Source: Pseudomonas sessilinigenes
GTDB taxonomy: Bacteria > Pseudomonadota > Gammaproteobacteria > Pseudomonadales > Pseudomonadaceae
DNA length: 64,000 bases
Assembly: GCF_003850565.1 (NCBI RefSeq)
Contig: NZ_CP027706.1
Coordinates: 6,076,001-6,140,000, forward strand
Direction: 5' to 3'
Part shown: positions 55,151 through 64,000 of the stretch, piece by piece
How the letters are laid out: the number at the start of each line of letters is the position of its first letter
Position numbering within the stretch: the first letter of the stretch is position 1
Translations under genes and position numbers: made by a program
Notes under the pieces: generated by a model
The model's database searches: none
Seen by the model: only the letters and a program-made list of their open reading frames with translations
What the model was told of the DNA's origin: nothing

Positions 55151-58100
55151 TCAGTGAAAATCCCGGCTGGGCACCTTGATCCCGGCCAGCAGCGGGGTCA
55201 GGTCGCTCAGGCGCCCGGCCACCAGATGGCGTACTTCGCCCTCGACCTCCAGGGTGCCGTCGACCCGCAGTAGTTGCGCGCCCACCAGGACCCGGCGCTG
55301 GCGCTCGGCCAGATCGCGCCAGACCACGACATTGAGATTGCCGAACTCGTCCTCCAGGGTGACAAAGGTCACTCCGCTGGCGGTGCCCGGACGCTGGCGC
55401 CCGGTGACCATCCCGGCCACGCTCACCGAGCGTCCATGCTCCAGCCCCTGCAAATCGCGGGAACTGCGACAGCGCCGGGCCGCGAGCTGGGGCCGGAGCA
55501 AGGCCAGGGGATGCGGGCCCAGGGTGGTGCCCAGGCTGAGGTAATCGGCATACAGGTTCTCGCCGACGCTGGGTCGGGGCAAGCTCACCGGCGCCTCTTC
55601 TCGGGCGGGCAGGTCAGCGAACAAGCCCAGCTGCCGCTCCACTCCCGCCACCTCCCAGCGTGCCTGGAAGCGGTCCCTGGCCAGGCCTCGCAGGGCCCCG
55701 GCATCGGCCAGGAGCTCCAGGGCGCGCAGATCGAGCCGGGCCCGCTCCCCCAGGTCGGCGACGTCGACAAAGGCCCGCTGGCCCCGAGCCTGCTCGATAC
55801 GCAAGGCGTCCTCCTGGCGAAAACCCTTGATCATCCGCAACCCCAGGCGCAGGGCCGGCTGGTCGGAGGCCGCGCAAGCGACAGCGTCCGACGGCCCTGC
55901 ACCCGCAATCTGCAGGGCGGGCCCGGACGGGCCTGCGATCGGCTCCAGGCTGCAATCCCAGTCGCTGCTTCGAACGTCCACCGGGCGGACTTCCAGGCCA
56001 TGGCGGCGAGCGTCCTGGAGGATCTGGTCCGGGCTGTAGAAACCCATGGGCCAGCTGTTGATCAGGGCGCAGGCGAAGGCCGCCGGCTCATGGCATTTGA
56101 GCCAGCAACTGGCATAGGTCAGCAGGGCGAAACTGGCGGCATGGGACTCGGGAAAACCATAGCTGCCAAAGCCCTTGATCTGCTCGAAGATCTGCGCCGC
56201 GAACTCCTCGCTGTAGCCCTTGCCCGTCATGCCCTTGAGCAAGCGCTGGCGATGGGGCTCCAGGCCGCCATGGCGCTTCCAGGCCGCCATGGAACGACGC
56301 AATTGGTCGGCCTCGCCCGGGGTGTAGTCGGCCGCCACCACCGCGATCTGCATCACCTGCTCCTGGAACAGCGGCACCCCCAGGGTACGCACCAGCACCT
56401 CTTGCAGTGCTGGCGAGGGATAGGTCACCGGTTCCTTTTTATCGCGCCTGCGCAGGTAAGGGTGGACCATACCGCCCTGGATCGGCCCGGGGCGGACGAT
56501 GGCCACCTCGATCACCAGGTCGTAGAACTTCTTCGGCTTGAGCCGGGGCAGCATCGACATCTGCGCCCGCGACTCGATCTGGAACACGCCGATGGTATCG
56601 GCCCGGCCGATCATCGCGTAGGTCGCCGGGTCTTCGCTGGGAATGCTGGTGAGGGTATAGCGCTGGCCACGGTAGCCATGGATCAGGTCGAAACAACGGC
56701 GGATGGCGCTGAGCATGCCCAGCGCGAGGATGTCCACCTTGAGCAGGCCGACCATGTCCAGGTCGTCCTTGTCCCACTGGATCACCGTGCGCTCGGCCAT
56801 GCTGGCGTTCTCCACCGGCACCAGGCTGTCCAGGGGCTGCTCGGAAATCACGAAGCCACCGGGGTGCTGGGACAAGTGCCGGGGGAAGCCGATCAACTGC
56901 CCGGTCAGGCTCAGGACCCGGCGCAGCAACGGACTCTCGGGGTCGAAACCGGCTTCGCGCAGGCGCTCGAGATCAGGCGCGCTATCGCTCCAGCGGCCAC
57001 AGCAGGCGGCCAGGGCATTGATCTGGTCCGGCGGCAGGCCCAGGGCCTTGGCCACGTCGCGCACCGCCCCGGCGCCGTGATAGGTACTGACCACCGCCGT
57101 CAACGCCGCACGATGCCGGCCATAGCGCCGGAACACGTACTGCAACACCTCTTCGCGGCGCTCGTGTTCGAAATCGACGTCGATGTCCGGCGGCTCGTTG
57201 CGCTCCTTGGACAGGAACCGCTCGAACAGCATCACCGAGCGATCCGGGTCGATCGCGGTGATGCCCAGGACGAAACACACCACCGAGTTGGCCGCCGAGC
57301 CCCGGCCCTGGCAGAGAATGTGCCGCTCGCGGGCGAACGCGACGATGTCATGCACCGTGAGGAAGTAGCTCTCGTAGCCCAGCTCGCCGATCACCTGCAA
57401 CTCGTTCTCGATCTGCGCCAGCACCTCGGGCCGGGCCCCGGCGGGCCAGCGCCGGGCAATCCCCTCGCGGACCAGGACCCGCAGCCAGGAACCGGCGTCG
57501 TGGCCCTCGGGCACCAGCTCCCGAGGGTACTGGTAGCGCAACTGGCCTAGGTCGAAGCGGCAGCGCTCGGCAATCACCAGCGACTCATCGAGCAGCGCCT
57601 GGGGGTACAGGCCTTGCAGCACCGGCAGCGGCCGCAGGTGGCGCTCGCCATTGGCGAACAGGCGCTGCCCGGCCTCGGCCACCGGCAGGTGGTGGCGGAT
57701 CGCGGTCATGGTGTCCTGCAGGGCCCGGCGCCCACGTACATGCATGTGCACATCGCCACAGGCCACCGCTGGCAGGCGCAGTTGCCGGGCCAGGGCCAAG
57801 CGTTGCTGCAACCGCCGGGCATCGTCCTGGCCGCAATGCAGTTCCACCGCCAGCCACAGCCGCTCGGGGAACACCTGGCGCAACCAGGACGTCGCATCGG
57901 GGTCGTCCTTCTCATCGCCCAGCCACAGCGCCAGCAACCCGGGCAAGGGCTCGGCGAAATCCTCCCGCAACAAGCGATAACACCCCTTCTCGGCCCGGCG
58001 CCGGGCCTGGGTGATCAGCCGGCACAGGGCCTGGTAACCAGCCAGCTCTTGCACCAGCAGCACCAGGCGCGGGCCCTCCTCGACCTGCATTTCACTGCCG

Positions 58101-58291
58101 ACGATCAGCTTCAAGCCAGTTTCGCGGGCGGCCTGCCAGGCCCGCACGATACCGGCCAGGGTGCATTCGTCGGTGATCGCCAGGGCCTGGTAGCCCAGGG
58201 CCCGGCCGCGCTCGAACAACTCCCGGGCACTGGAGGCGCCACGCTGGAAGCTGAAATTGGACAGGCAATGCAGCTCGGCGTAGCCGCTCAT
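55151..58291 (-). CDS. dnaE2: Error-prone DNA polymerase DnaE2
   Basis: This 1046-residue C-family polymerase has the N-terminal PHP domain ([18 protein letters not shown], residues 4-21), the catalytic Asp cluster [16 protein letters not shown] (about residue 373-388) and a C-terminal OB fold. It is shorter than DnaE and lacks the tau-binding C-terminus, as expected for DnaE2 (ImuC). It carries out SOS-induced mutagenic lesion bypass with ImuA and ImuB. Its ATG overlaps the imuB stop as ATGA. Confidence 0.95.
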   Translation of the reverse strand: MSGYAELHCLSNFSFQRGASSARELFERGRALGYQALAITDECTLAGIVRAWQAARETGLKLIVGSEMQVEEGPRLVLLVQELAGYQALCRLITQARRRAEKGCYRLLREDFAEPLPGLLALWLGDEKDDPDATSWLRQVFPERLWLAVELHCGQDDARRLQQRLALARQLRLPAVACGDVHMHVRGRRALQDTMTAIRHHLPVAEAGQRLFANGERHLRPLPVLQGLYPQALLDESLVIAERCRFDLGQLRYQYPRELVPEGHDAGSWLRVLVREGIARRWPAGARPEVLAQIENELQVIGELGYESYFLTVHDIVAFARERHILCQGRGSAANSVVCFVLGITAIDPDRSVMLFERFLSKERNEPPDIDVDFEHERREEVLQYVFRRYGRHRAALTAVVSTYHGAGAVRDVAKALGLPPDQINALAACCGRWSDSAPDLERLREAGFDPESPLLRRVLSLTGQLIGFPRHLSQHPGGFVISEQPLDSLVPVENASMAERTVIQWDKDDLDMVGLLKVDILALGMLSAIRRCFDLIHGYRGQRYTLTSIPSEDPATYAMIGRADTIGVFQIESRAQMSMLPRLKPKKFYDLVIEVAIVRPGPIQGGMVHPYLRRRDKKEPVTYPSPALQEVLVRTLGVPLFQEQVMQIAVVAADYTPGEADQLRRSMAAWKRHGGLEPHRQRLLKGMTGKGYSEEFAAQIFEQIKGFGSYGFPESHAASFALLTYASCWLKCHEPAAFACALINSWPMGFYSPDQILQDARRHGLEVRPVDVRSSDWDCSLEPIAGPSGPALQIAGAGPSDAVACAASDQPALRLGLRMIKGFRQEDALRIEQARGQRAFVDVADLGERARLDLRALELLADAGALRGLARDRFQARWEVAGVERQLGLFADLPAREEAPVSLPRPSVGENLYADYLSLGTTLGPHPLALLRPQLAARRCRSSRDLQGLEHGRSVSVAGMVTGRQRPGTASGVTFVTLEDEFGNLNVVVWRDLAERQRRVLVGAQLLRVDGTLEVEGEVRHLVAGRLSDLTPLLAGIKVPSRDFH

Positions 58292-59703
58292 GCGAACCAG
58301 CCTTGCAGCAGCAGCGGCCCGGGTTCGCCCACCTGGCGATAAGCCCAGCCCTGCTGGCCGGTGCGAGTCTGGACTCGGTAATAGTCACGGCGCACATCGG
58401 CACCGTCCCACCAACCGGACTCGATGCGTTCCGGGCCCATGACGATCTGCACCGAACCCTCGTCCAGTGGCTGGGGCTCGGTGAGCAACCAGCCTGGGCG
58501 ACGCAAGCCCGGGTTGGCCGGGCACGGCCGTGGGTCGGCCTGGGGCAGCCAACTGAGTTCCGGGCGGTGGTCGGCGCGATAGCCCAGGCCCTGTACCGCA
58601 TCGTCTCCCAGGCGTGCCCGCAGCCGTTCGCGCAATTGCTCCCAGGGCAGGTTCTGCTGTGGCCGCTCCTCGAACAGCTCCGTATGCCGAGGCACGAATA
58701 GTGGCAGGTCCTCGGCCACCAGGCGCAGGTTGCGCACCGGCGCGGGTACCTGGATCTGCTCCAGGCGTCCACGGGCCAGCTCGAAGAGCAGCGCCGGGTC
58801 GCGCTCGGCACCCAGCAACCCCACCGGGACCAGGGTGTCGGCGCCTTCGGCGTGCTCCAGGTGCAGGACGAAGCGCTGCACGCCGCTGTCGCGACCACAG
58901 AGAAAGGCCGCCAGGTCGGCGGTCAGGCGACGTAGGGGAAACAGCAGCGCCTGGTGGGACTGCACATCGAAGTTCAGCTCGATGCGCAGGTCGAAACGAT
59001 CCGGCGGCTGGTAGAAGGCCAGCCCCAGCGCACGCTCGCCAAGCAGGGTATCGAGCTGCCTGAGCAAGCCGCCATCGAAACGCCGGGCCAGGCCCTGGCG
59101 CGGCAGGCCATAGAGTTGCGCGAAGCTGCGCACGCCCATGCGCGACAAGGCCGTGGCCTGCTCCGATGCCAGTCCCAGGCGCTCGACGGGTATCGGCCCC
59201 AGGGCCTGGTGCAAGGCCTGCTGGTCGGCCACCGCCAGGCCATCGTAGGCGTTGGCCAGGACCCGGGCCGCCGCCGGGTTAGGCGCAGCGACGATACGGT
59301 GGCGAAAGCCCAGGGCCTGCAGTTCCTGGCGCAGCCGGGCCTGCAACTGTGGCCAGGGCCCGAACAGGCCCAGGCTCGATTCGATTTCCAGCACCAGGGT
59401 GCGCGGATAGGCCACGCTGACCTGGGAGCTGAAACCATAGGCCCAGGCGGCAAGGAACTGCTGCCAGTGATCGATCTGCTGGGGATCGTACTCGGCACAG
59501 GCGAAATCCTGGGCCAGGGCCTGGGCGGCCGTCAGCGATTGCCCGGGGCGCAACCCCAGCTCGCGGGCGGCGTCGTTCACCGCCTGGATCACTCGACGTT
59601 GCGGGCTGCCGCTGAGCAGCGCCAACGGCGCCTGGGGCTCGGCGCGCTGGCGCAGTACCGCGTCCAGCGCCAATTGCGGGAACAGGATGCACACCCAGCG
59701 CAT
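58288..59703 (-). CDS. imuB: ImuB, inactive Y-family polymerase homolog
   Basis: This 471-residue Y-family-like protein starts [17 protein letters not shown] where active polymerases have an acidic DxDxFFA motif; the catalytic acids are missing, as in ImuB. ImuB recruits DnaE2 to the clamp and lesion. I chose the ATG at 59701-59703 with GAGG upstream; an earlier start adds 18 residues. It follows imuA by 7 bases and overlaps dnaE2 by four. Confidence 0.93.
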   Translation of the reverse strand: MRWVCILFPQLALDAVLRQRAEPQAPLALLSGSPQRRVIQAVNDAARELGLRPGQSLTAAQALAQDFACAEYDPQQIDHWQQFLAAWAYGFSSQVSVAYPRTLVLEIESSLGLFGPWPQLQARLRQELQALGFRHRIVAAPNPAAARVLANAYDGLAVADQQALHQALGPIPVERLGLASEQATALSRMGVRSFAQLYGLPRQGLARRFDGGLLRQLDTLLGERALGLAFYQPPDRFDLRIELNFDVQSHQALLFPLRRLTADLAAFLCGRDSGVQRFVLHLEHAEGADTLVPVGLLGAERDPALLFELARGRLEQIQVPAPVRNLRLVAEDLPLFVPRHTELFEERPQQNLPWEQLRERLRARLGDDAVQGLGYRADHRPELSWLPQADPRPCPANPGLRRPGWLLTEPQPLDEGSVQIVMGPERIESGWWDGADVRRDYYRVQTRTGQQGWAYRQVGEPGPLLLQGWFA

Positions 59704-59710
59704 GTCGACC

Positions 59711-60328
59711 TCAGTGCCCGGCCTGCAGGGCAATCGGTTGTGGATGGGCCAGGCCACCCCGGCACTTGAGAATCCGCAACTGCGCAGGATGGCCCTGCAA
59801 GGTCAGGCGCAGGGCCGCTGGCGACGGATTGTGCGCGGCCTCCAGGGGACGGTAGGCGAAGGCCAGGGTCTGGCCGCTTTCGGCCGCCACCTGCAAGCGC
59901 CGCAGGGCCCGGTCGTCGGCCTGTTGCGGCCAGCACAACACCGCGCCACAACTGCCCGAGCGCAGGCACTGTTCGGCGGCCCACAAGGCGTCGCGCTCTG
60001 CGGCCTGGATGATCGACAACTGGCGCAGATCCACCCCGGCGTTCTGCCAGGCCAGGGGAAAAGGCACGAACGGCGGCGCCACCAGGACGATGCGCTCCCC
60101 CGCCGCCGCCAGCCGCGCCAGGCTGGGCCAGAGCAATTGCAACTCGCCCAGGCCCTGGGCGGCGACGAGGATTTCCGTCAGCGCCGCTTCCGGCCAGCCG
60201 CCACTGGGCAACACCGCATCCAGGGCAGCGTGGCCGGTGGCATGCACACTGGCGGGCACGGCCGCCGGGCGGCCCTTCCAGACTCGCCCGGCATTGAACA
60301 GCGAGTCCAGTGCGACCACAGCGCCCAT
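59711..60328 (-). CDS. imuA: ImuA, RecA-like mutasome protein
   Basis: This 205-residue protein has the SulA/RecA-like core (LPSGGWPEAALTEILVAAQGLGELQLL region in parts, LARLAAAGERIVLVAPPFVPFP). No Walker A is seen, as usual for ImuA in this group. It works with ImuB and DnaE2 in translesion synthesis. Its ATG overlaps the lexA stop by one base (TGATG), which shows operon coupling. Confidence 0.92.
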   Translation of the reverse strand: MGAVVALDSLFNAGRVWKGRPAAVPASVHATGHAALDAVLPSGGWPEAALTEILVAAQGLGELQLLWPSLARLAAAGERIVLVAPPFVPFPLAWQNAGVDLRQLSIIQAAERDALWAAEQCLRSGSCGAVLCWPQQADDRALRRLQVAAESGQTLAFAYRPLEAAHNPSPAALRLTLQGHPAQLRILKCRGGLAHPQPIALQAGH

Positions 60329-60945
60329 CAGCCCTGCCTCACCAGGCCACAGAACACGCCTTCGATGAACAGCTCGTGATCGGCCGTGACCTCAATCGGC
60401 TGGTAGGCCGGGTTGCGTGGCAGCAGGCGGATGCTCTGCCCCTTGCGCTCGAAGCGCTTGATGGTCACCTCGCCATCGAGCCGGGCGATCACCGTCTGGC
60501 CATTGCGCGCCTCAGCGCTGCGGCGTACCGCCACCAGGTCGCCGTCGAAAATGCCGTCGTCGATCATCGAGTCGCCCTGGACCCGCAACAGATAGTCGGG
60601 CGTGCGTGAGAACAACCCCGGATCCAGCAGCAACTGGCCATGGATCTCGGCATCGACGCCGATCGGCGCACCGGCGGCGACCCGGCCCAGCACCGGGATC
60701 TCCAGCAGCTCGGGGCGTGGTGCCTGGTTGAGCAGGCGGATACCCCGCGCCTGATGCGGGTTGACCTCGATGAAACCGGCCTCGGTCAAGGCCAGTACAT
60801 GCTTGCGTGCCACGCTGCGCGAGGCGAAACCGAAGGCCTCGGCGATCTCGGCAAGGCTCGGCGGCTGGCCGCGATCGGCGATGCGTTCGCGGATAAAGGT
60901 CAGGATGGCACTGCGCCGGGGAGATAAAGTCGTCATGGAGTACAT
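60328..60945 (-). CDS. lexA: LexA2 repressor of the imu mutasome operon
   Basis: This 205-residue LexA protein has a winged helix (about residues 8-70), the autocleavage site Ala91-Gly92 (VAAGAPIG), nucleophile Ser126 (VQGDSMID) and Lys163 (GEVTIKRF). It heads lexA-imuA-imuB-dnaE2, the second LexA (LexA2) common in Pseudomonas. I chose the ATG at 60943-60945 because AGGAG lies five bases upstream; a second in-frame ATG is three codons further in. The first ATG lies inside the operator at 60937-60954. Confidence 0.93.
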   Translation of the reverse strand: MYSMTTLSPRRSAILTFIRERIADRGQPPSLAEIAEAFGFASRSVARKHVLALTEAGFIEVNPHQARGIRLLNQAPRPELLEIPVLGRVAAGAPIGVDAEIHGQLLLDPGLFSRTPDYLLRVQGDSMIDDGIFDGDLVAVRRSAEARNGQTVIARLDGEVTIKRFERKGQSIRLLPRNPAYQPIEVTADHELFIEGVFCGLVRQG

Positions 60946-60954
60946 TTGTACTCC
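60937..60954 (-). promoter_or_regulatory. LexA2-type operator over the lexA start codon
   Basis: GGAGTAC-N4-GTACTCC is an 18-bp dyad with perfect 7-bp arms. It resembles the GTAC-N4-GTGC/GTAC site reported for Pseudomonas LexA2 and differs from the canonical CTGT-N8-ACAG box. It contains the ATG of lexA and its ribosome site, so repressor bound here would block its own start region. Binding is inferred. Confidence 0.72.
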
Positions 60955-61138
60955 TCTCGGAATTTTCTGACAAGAATCGTACGAAATATCCGAACACCAC
61001 TCGTCCGATCGAGCGCTGGGCAAGCAGCGGCGGGCCTTGGGAAACAGGGCACTACGCGAATCCTGGCCAAGCACGAGATGGCACTGCATTTGCTGCCAAT
61101 ACCGACAGCAACCCAGAACACGCGAACGGGGGATACCC

Positions 61139-61939
61139 ATGCAACTGACCAAGGCGCTGGCGAAGTGGGAAATGGCCGACTGGCACCAGATGCTCGCCAG
61201 GTTGCTGGAGAACAGCGCCCACCCGGGGTTCCCGGACTTGCTGTCGTACTCCCTGCAGTCCTTGCTGGCCCATGACAACGTGGTCATCAAGTCCTATCGC
61301 GCTGGCTGCCGTCCGCAGATCCTCTACGAGGACTATCCCGCCCAGCAGCACGAACGCTACATCGCGCGTTACCTGGACGACATCTACCGCCTGGACCCGG
61401 TGTCCTGCTCCATCATCGACGGCCGCACCAGCGGCATCCTGCGCATCAACCAGCGCACCTGCCAGCTGCGCGACACCGACTACTACCGGCATTACTACCA
61501 GGAGCTGGACCTGGCCGATGAAATCGGCGTTCTGGTGCCCGTCGATGCCCAGACCACCCTGGTCATGTCCATCGGCAGGCGTTCGCGCTGCCTGGCCAGC
61601 ACCCAGGAGCTGCAAGCACTGCACAACATCTACCCGATCCTCCAGCACCTACTGCGCAGCTACAGCGACCAGCATCGCGCAGCGCCAAGCGCCACCAGCC
61701 CCCTGGAGCAGGCTCTGGAGACCTTTGCCGAGCAACTGCTGACCCCACGGGAGCGGCAAGTCGTGCGCCTGATGCTGCAAGGCAACCCCGGCAAGCTCAT
61801 CGCCCGGCACCTGGGCATCAGCCCCGGCACGGTCAAGGTGCATCGGCGCAATATCTACGCGCGCCTTGCGGTGTCCTCGCAGATGCAGCTATGCGACCTG
61901 TTTCTCAAGCAAGCCTCGCGCCCGCCTGCCCTGGCGTGA
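61139..61939 (+). CDS. LuxR-family transcriptional regulator
   Basis: This 266-residue protein has an N-terminal sensor-like domain (about 1-185) that I cannot assign and a C-terminal LuxR/GerE helix-turn-helix (about 200-260; LTPRERQVVRLMLQGNPGKLIARHLGIS in parts, GTVKVHRRNIYARL). It lacks obvious autoinducer-binding hallmarks. GGGGGAT precedes the ATG at 61139. It lies just before the deacetylase and MFS genes on the same strand, so it may regulate them. It is divergent from lexA2. Confidence 0.87.
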   Translation: MQLTKALAKWEMADWHQMLARLLENSAHPGFPDLLSYSLQSLLAHDNVVIKSYRAGCRPQILYEDYPAQQHERYIARYLDDIYRLDPVSCSIIDGRTSGILRINQRTCQLRDTDYYRHYYQELDLADEIGVLVPVDAQTTLVMSIGRRSRCLASTQELQALHNIYPILQHLLRSYSDQHRAAPSATSPLEQALETFAEQLLTPRERQVVRLMLQGNPGKLIARHLGISPGTVKVHRRNIYARLAVSSQMQLCDLFLKQASRPPALA

Positions 61940-62128
61940 CGCTCGCCCCGGCCAAGGCTGTTTCCGAAGGAAACACTTGCCCTGGGGCCAGGCCAATGAT
62001 CGCCTGCCGCCTCTACCTCCACGGGTGTATTTATCGATTTCCCCGGCCTTTCTAACCTCGGCTCGCACCCTCCCCGACAGCATCCCGAGAACCGGCGTAC
62101 TCCCGTGCGCCAGAGAGGCAATGACTCC

Positions 62129-63253
62129 ATGCAAACGGCACTTGTCTGGCACGAGCTCTACATGTGGCATTCCACCGGCAACCATGCCGGCCTGTTCGCC
62201 CCCGGCCTGCAGATCCAGCCCGGCCTGCACTTCGAGAACCCGGAAAGCAAGCGACGGCTGAAGAACCTGCTGGATATCAGCGGCATCACCGAGCAACTGC
62301 TGCCGATCAAGCCCAGGCCCGCCACCGACGAACAATTGCTTCGCGTGCATGGCGCCGACTACCTGCAATACCTGCAAGGCCTCAGCGACCGGCAAGGTGG
62401 CGACGCCGGCGACAATACTCCGTTCGGCAGCGGCAGCTTCGAGATCGCCAGGCTCGCCGCCGGCGGGGTGATCGACGCCGTCAAGCAGGTGCTGCGCGGT
62501 AATGTGCGCAATGCCTACGCATTGGTTCGCCCACCTGGACACCATGCCGAAGCCGACCGTGGACGCGGCTTCTGCCTGCTGGCCAATGCCGCGCTCGCCG
62601 CCCATGAAGCCCTGGCGGTGCATGGCCTGGAACGGATCGCGGTGGTGGATTGGGACGTGCACCATGGCAATGGCACCCAGAGCATTTTCTGGGACGATCC
62701 ACGGGTACTGACCCTCTCCCTGCACCAGGACGGCAACTATCCGCAGGATTCGGGCAAGGTCGAGGAACAAGGGGCAGGCGCCGGCCTGGGTTTCAATCTC
62801 AATATCCCGCTCCCCCCGGGCTCAGGGGAAGGCGCCTACTTGCATGCCTTCGACGAAATAGTGCTGCCGGCCCTGGCCGCCCACCGCCCGCAACTGATCC
62901 TGGTGCCCTGCGGGTTCGATGCCGGGGCCCACGACCCGCTGGGGCGCATGCTGCTGCACAGCGAGGCCTACCGCAAACTGACCACCCGGCTGATGCTCGC
63001 CGCCGAGCGCCTGTGCGACGGGCGCCTGGTGCTGTGCCACGAAGGCGGCTACGAGGCCAACTCGGTGCCGTACTTCGGCCTGGCGGTGATCGAGACCCTC
63101 AGCGGCCTGCAAAGCGGCATCGCCGATCCCCACCTGAGCGCCATGCGCGCCCTGCCGGGCCAGGAGCTGGCCGAACACCAGCGGCAGTGGATCGCCCAGC
63201 TCAAGGCCAGCCTGCATTCACCGCTGCTGGAACAGCCGGAGCGCTACTCATGA
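62129..63253 (+). CDS. Histone-deacetylase-like acetylpolyamine/amide hydrolase
   Basis: This 374-residue zinc hydrolase of the class II HDAC/acetylpolyamine amidohydrolase family has His138-His139 (RPPGHHAEA), zinc ligands Asp176 and His178 (DWDVHHGNGTQ) and Asp264 (CGFDAGAHDP), and catalytic Tyr308 (EGGYEANSVPY). All catalytic residues are present. It may deacetylate polyamines, amides or another acetylated amine. The ATG at 62129 is used; a GTG 24 bases earlier is possible. It overlaps the next gene as ATGA. Confidence 0.9.
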   Translation: MQTALVWHELYMWHSTGNHAGLFAPGLQIQPGLHFENPESKRRLKNLLDISGITEQLLPIKPRPATDEQLLRVHGADYLQYLQGLSDRQGGDAGDNTPFGSGSFEIARLAAGGVIDAVKQVLRGNVRNAYALVRPPGHHAEADRGRGFCLLANAALAAHEALAVHGLERIAVVDWDVHHGNGTQSIFWDDPRVLTLSLHQDGNYPQDSGKVEEQGAGAGLGFNLNIPLPPGSGEGAYLHAFDEIVLPALAAHRPQLILVPCGFDAGAHDPLGRMLLHSEAYRKLTTRLMLAAERLCDGRLVLCHEGGYEANSVPYFGLAVIETLSGLQSGIADPHLSAMRALPGQELAEHQRQWIAQLKASLHSPLLEQPERYS

Positions 63254-64000
63254 GCGTGCCATCCGCTCCAGCCGTCGAGATGGCGCAAAGCCGCGACCGC
63301 CTGCGCCTGCTGGCGGTGATCCTGTTCTCCGCCATCGGGCCACTGGTGCTGCTGACGGCACCGGCCCTGGTCAGCCGCTACATCGTCGAACTGGGCATGG
63401 ATAACCGCCAGGTCGGCTGGCTGTTCAGCCTGGAGCTGGGCGCCATGGCCATCTCCACCCTGCCGACCTACCTGTGGATGCGTCGCTACGACTGGCGCTG
63501 GATCGCCGGCCTGGCCGGCAGCCTGTTCCTGTTGGGCAACCTGTTCAGCGCCTGGCTGATGAGCGAGCCGAGCCCCGGCTTCGGTCTCCTGGCCGCCCTG
63601 CGTTTTCTCACGGCCTTCAGCGAAGCCGCGCTGGTGCTGGTGTGCCTGGGCACCGCCGGAACCTTGCCCAACGCCACCCGCGCGTTCGGCCTGTGGGTCA
63701 CCGGCCAGCTGGTGCTGGCGGCGCTGTGCCTGCAGCTCATGCCATGGCTGTTCGAGCACTGGGGCGTCTCCAGCTTCTTCCTGCTGATCGCGCTGTTCAC
63801 CGCCTTGATCCTGCCACTGGTGCTTTCCCTGCCCGCCGGGAGCCACGACGATAACCGCCCACTGCCGCCACGCCAGGCCCAGGCAATGCTCCTCAAGATC
63901 TGCCTGGGCATGCTGGCGATCTTTCTTTTCTACTTGAGCCTCAGCGGCATCTGGACCTTCGCTGGCGAACTGGCACGCCTGCGTGGCATCAGCACCGGCG
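63250..64000 (+). CDS. MFS transporter, cut by the right edge
   Basis: The first 250 residues of an MFS protein are visible, with about seven membrane helices starting at residue 20 (LRLLAVILFSAIGPLVLLTAP). Its ATG overlaps the stop of the deacetylase gene as ATGA, which indicates translational coupling. The two may form a unit: transporter for the deacetylase substrate or product. The C-terminal half is outside the window, so substrate class cannot be judged. Confidence 0.85.
   Translation, partial: MSVPSAPAVEMAQSRDRLRLLAVILFSAIGPLVLLTAPALVSRYIVELGMDNRQVGWLFSLELGAMAISTLPTYLWMRRYDWRWIAGLAGSLFLLGNLFSAWLMSEPSPGFGLLAALRFLTAFSEAALVLVCLGTAGTLPNATRAFGLWVTGQLVLAALCLQLMPWLFEHWGVSSFFLLIALFTALILPLVLSLPAGSHDDNRPLPPRQAQAMLLKICLGMLAIFLFYLSLSGIWTFAGELARLRGISTG

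Overview
The window is a high-GC, gene-dense stretch of chromosome that reads as a fluorescent Pseudomonas (P. fluorescens/protegens/chlororaphis type). The evidence is the gene content: cobW-cobN, cbtBA-cobE-cobM, nfuA, cti, metH, cysI with its DUF934 partner, the yej transporter, OprD porin, DUF1652 and lexA2-imuA-imuB-dnaE2. REP-like palindromes and a MITE-like intergenic repeat of the Pseudomonas kind support it. I saw no rRNA, tRNA, transposase, phage gene or CRISPR array. The species is an inference.

Layout. 1-8394 is a cobalamin block: a chelatase ATPase (cut by the left edge), cobN and cobW run leftward, and cbtB-cbtA-cobE-cobM run rightward. Each arm starts at its own cobalamin riboswitch, and the two riboswitches lie back to back (5644-6142). 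8463-21940 is housekeeping: nfuA, the fatty-acid cis/trans isomerase cti, B12-dependent metH preceded by a perfect MetR box, a periplasmic binding protein, the sulfite reductase cysI, sohB, a histidine phosphatase and an SCP2 protein.

21995-35375 is the most distinctive part. An ECF sigma factor, a FecR-type anti-sigma factor, two STN-domain TonB receptors and a complete yejABEF peptide ABC importer all run leftward. A near-identical motif (CTA-N-CC followed by CTATAAAAA) stands before both receptor genes and before yejA and nowhere else that I noticed. This suggests one regulon carrying a ligand from the outer membrane to the cytoplasm. Both receptor leaders also fold a hairpin over or next to their Shine-Dalgarno sequence.

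35677-51703 is accessory metabolism: an orphan HoxX-like protein, a large MGH1/GH63-like glycosidase, an amidase-MHS transporter-OprD group next to a LysR gene, a small lipoprotein, a degenerate REC-EAL protein, and a LysR-controlled sterol-desaturase/SRPBCC fusion followed by a strictosidine-synthase-like protein. 51840-60945 is DNA repair: a short UvrA-like ATPase, then the SOS mutagenesis operon lexA2-imuA-imuB-dnaE2 with a LexA2-type operator over its own start codon; a decayed response-regulator fragment follows dnaE2. 61139-64000 holds a LuxR-type regulator, an acetylpolyamine-amidohydrolase-like deacetylase and the first part of an MFS transporter cut by the right edge.
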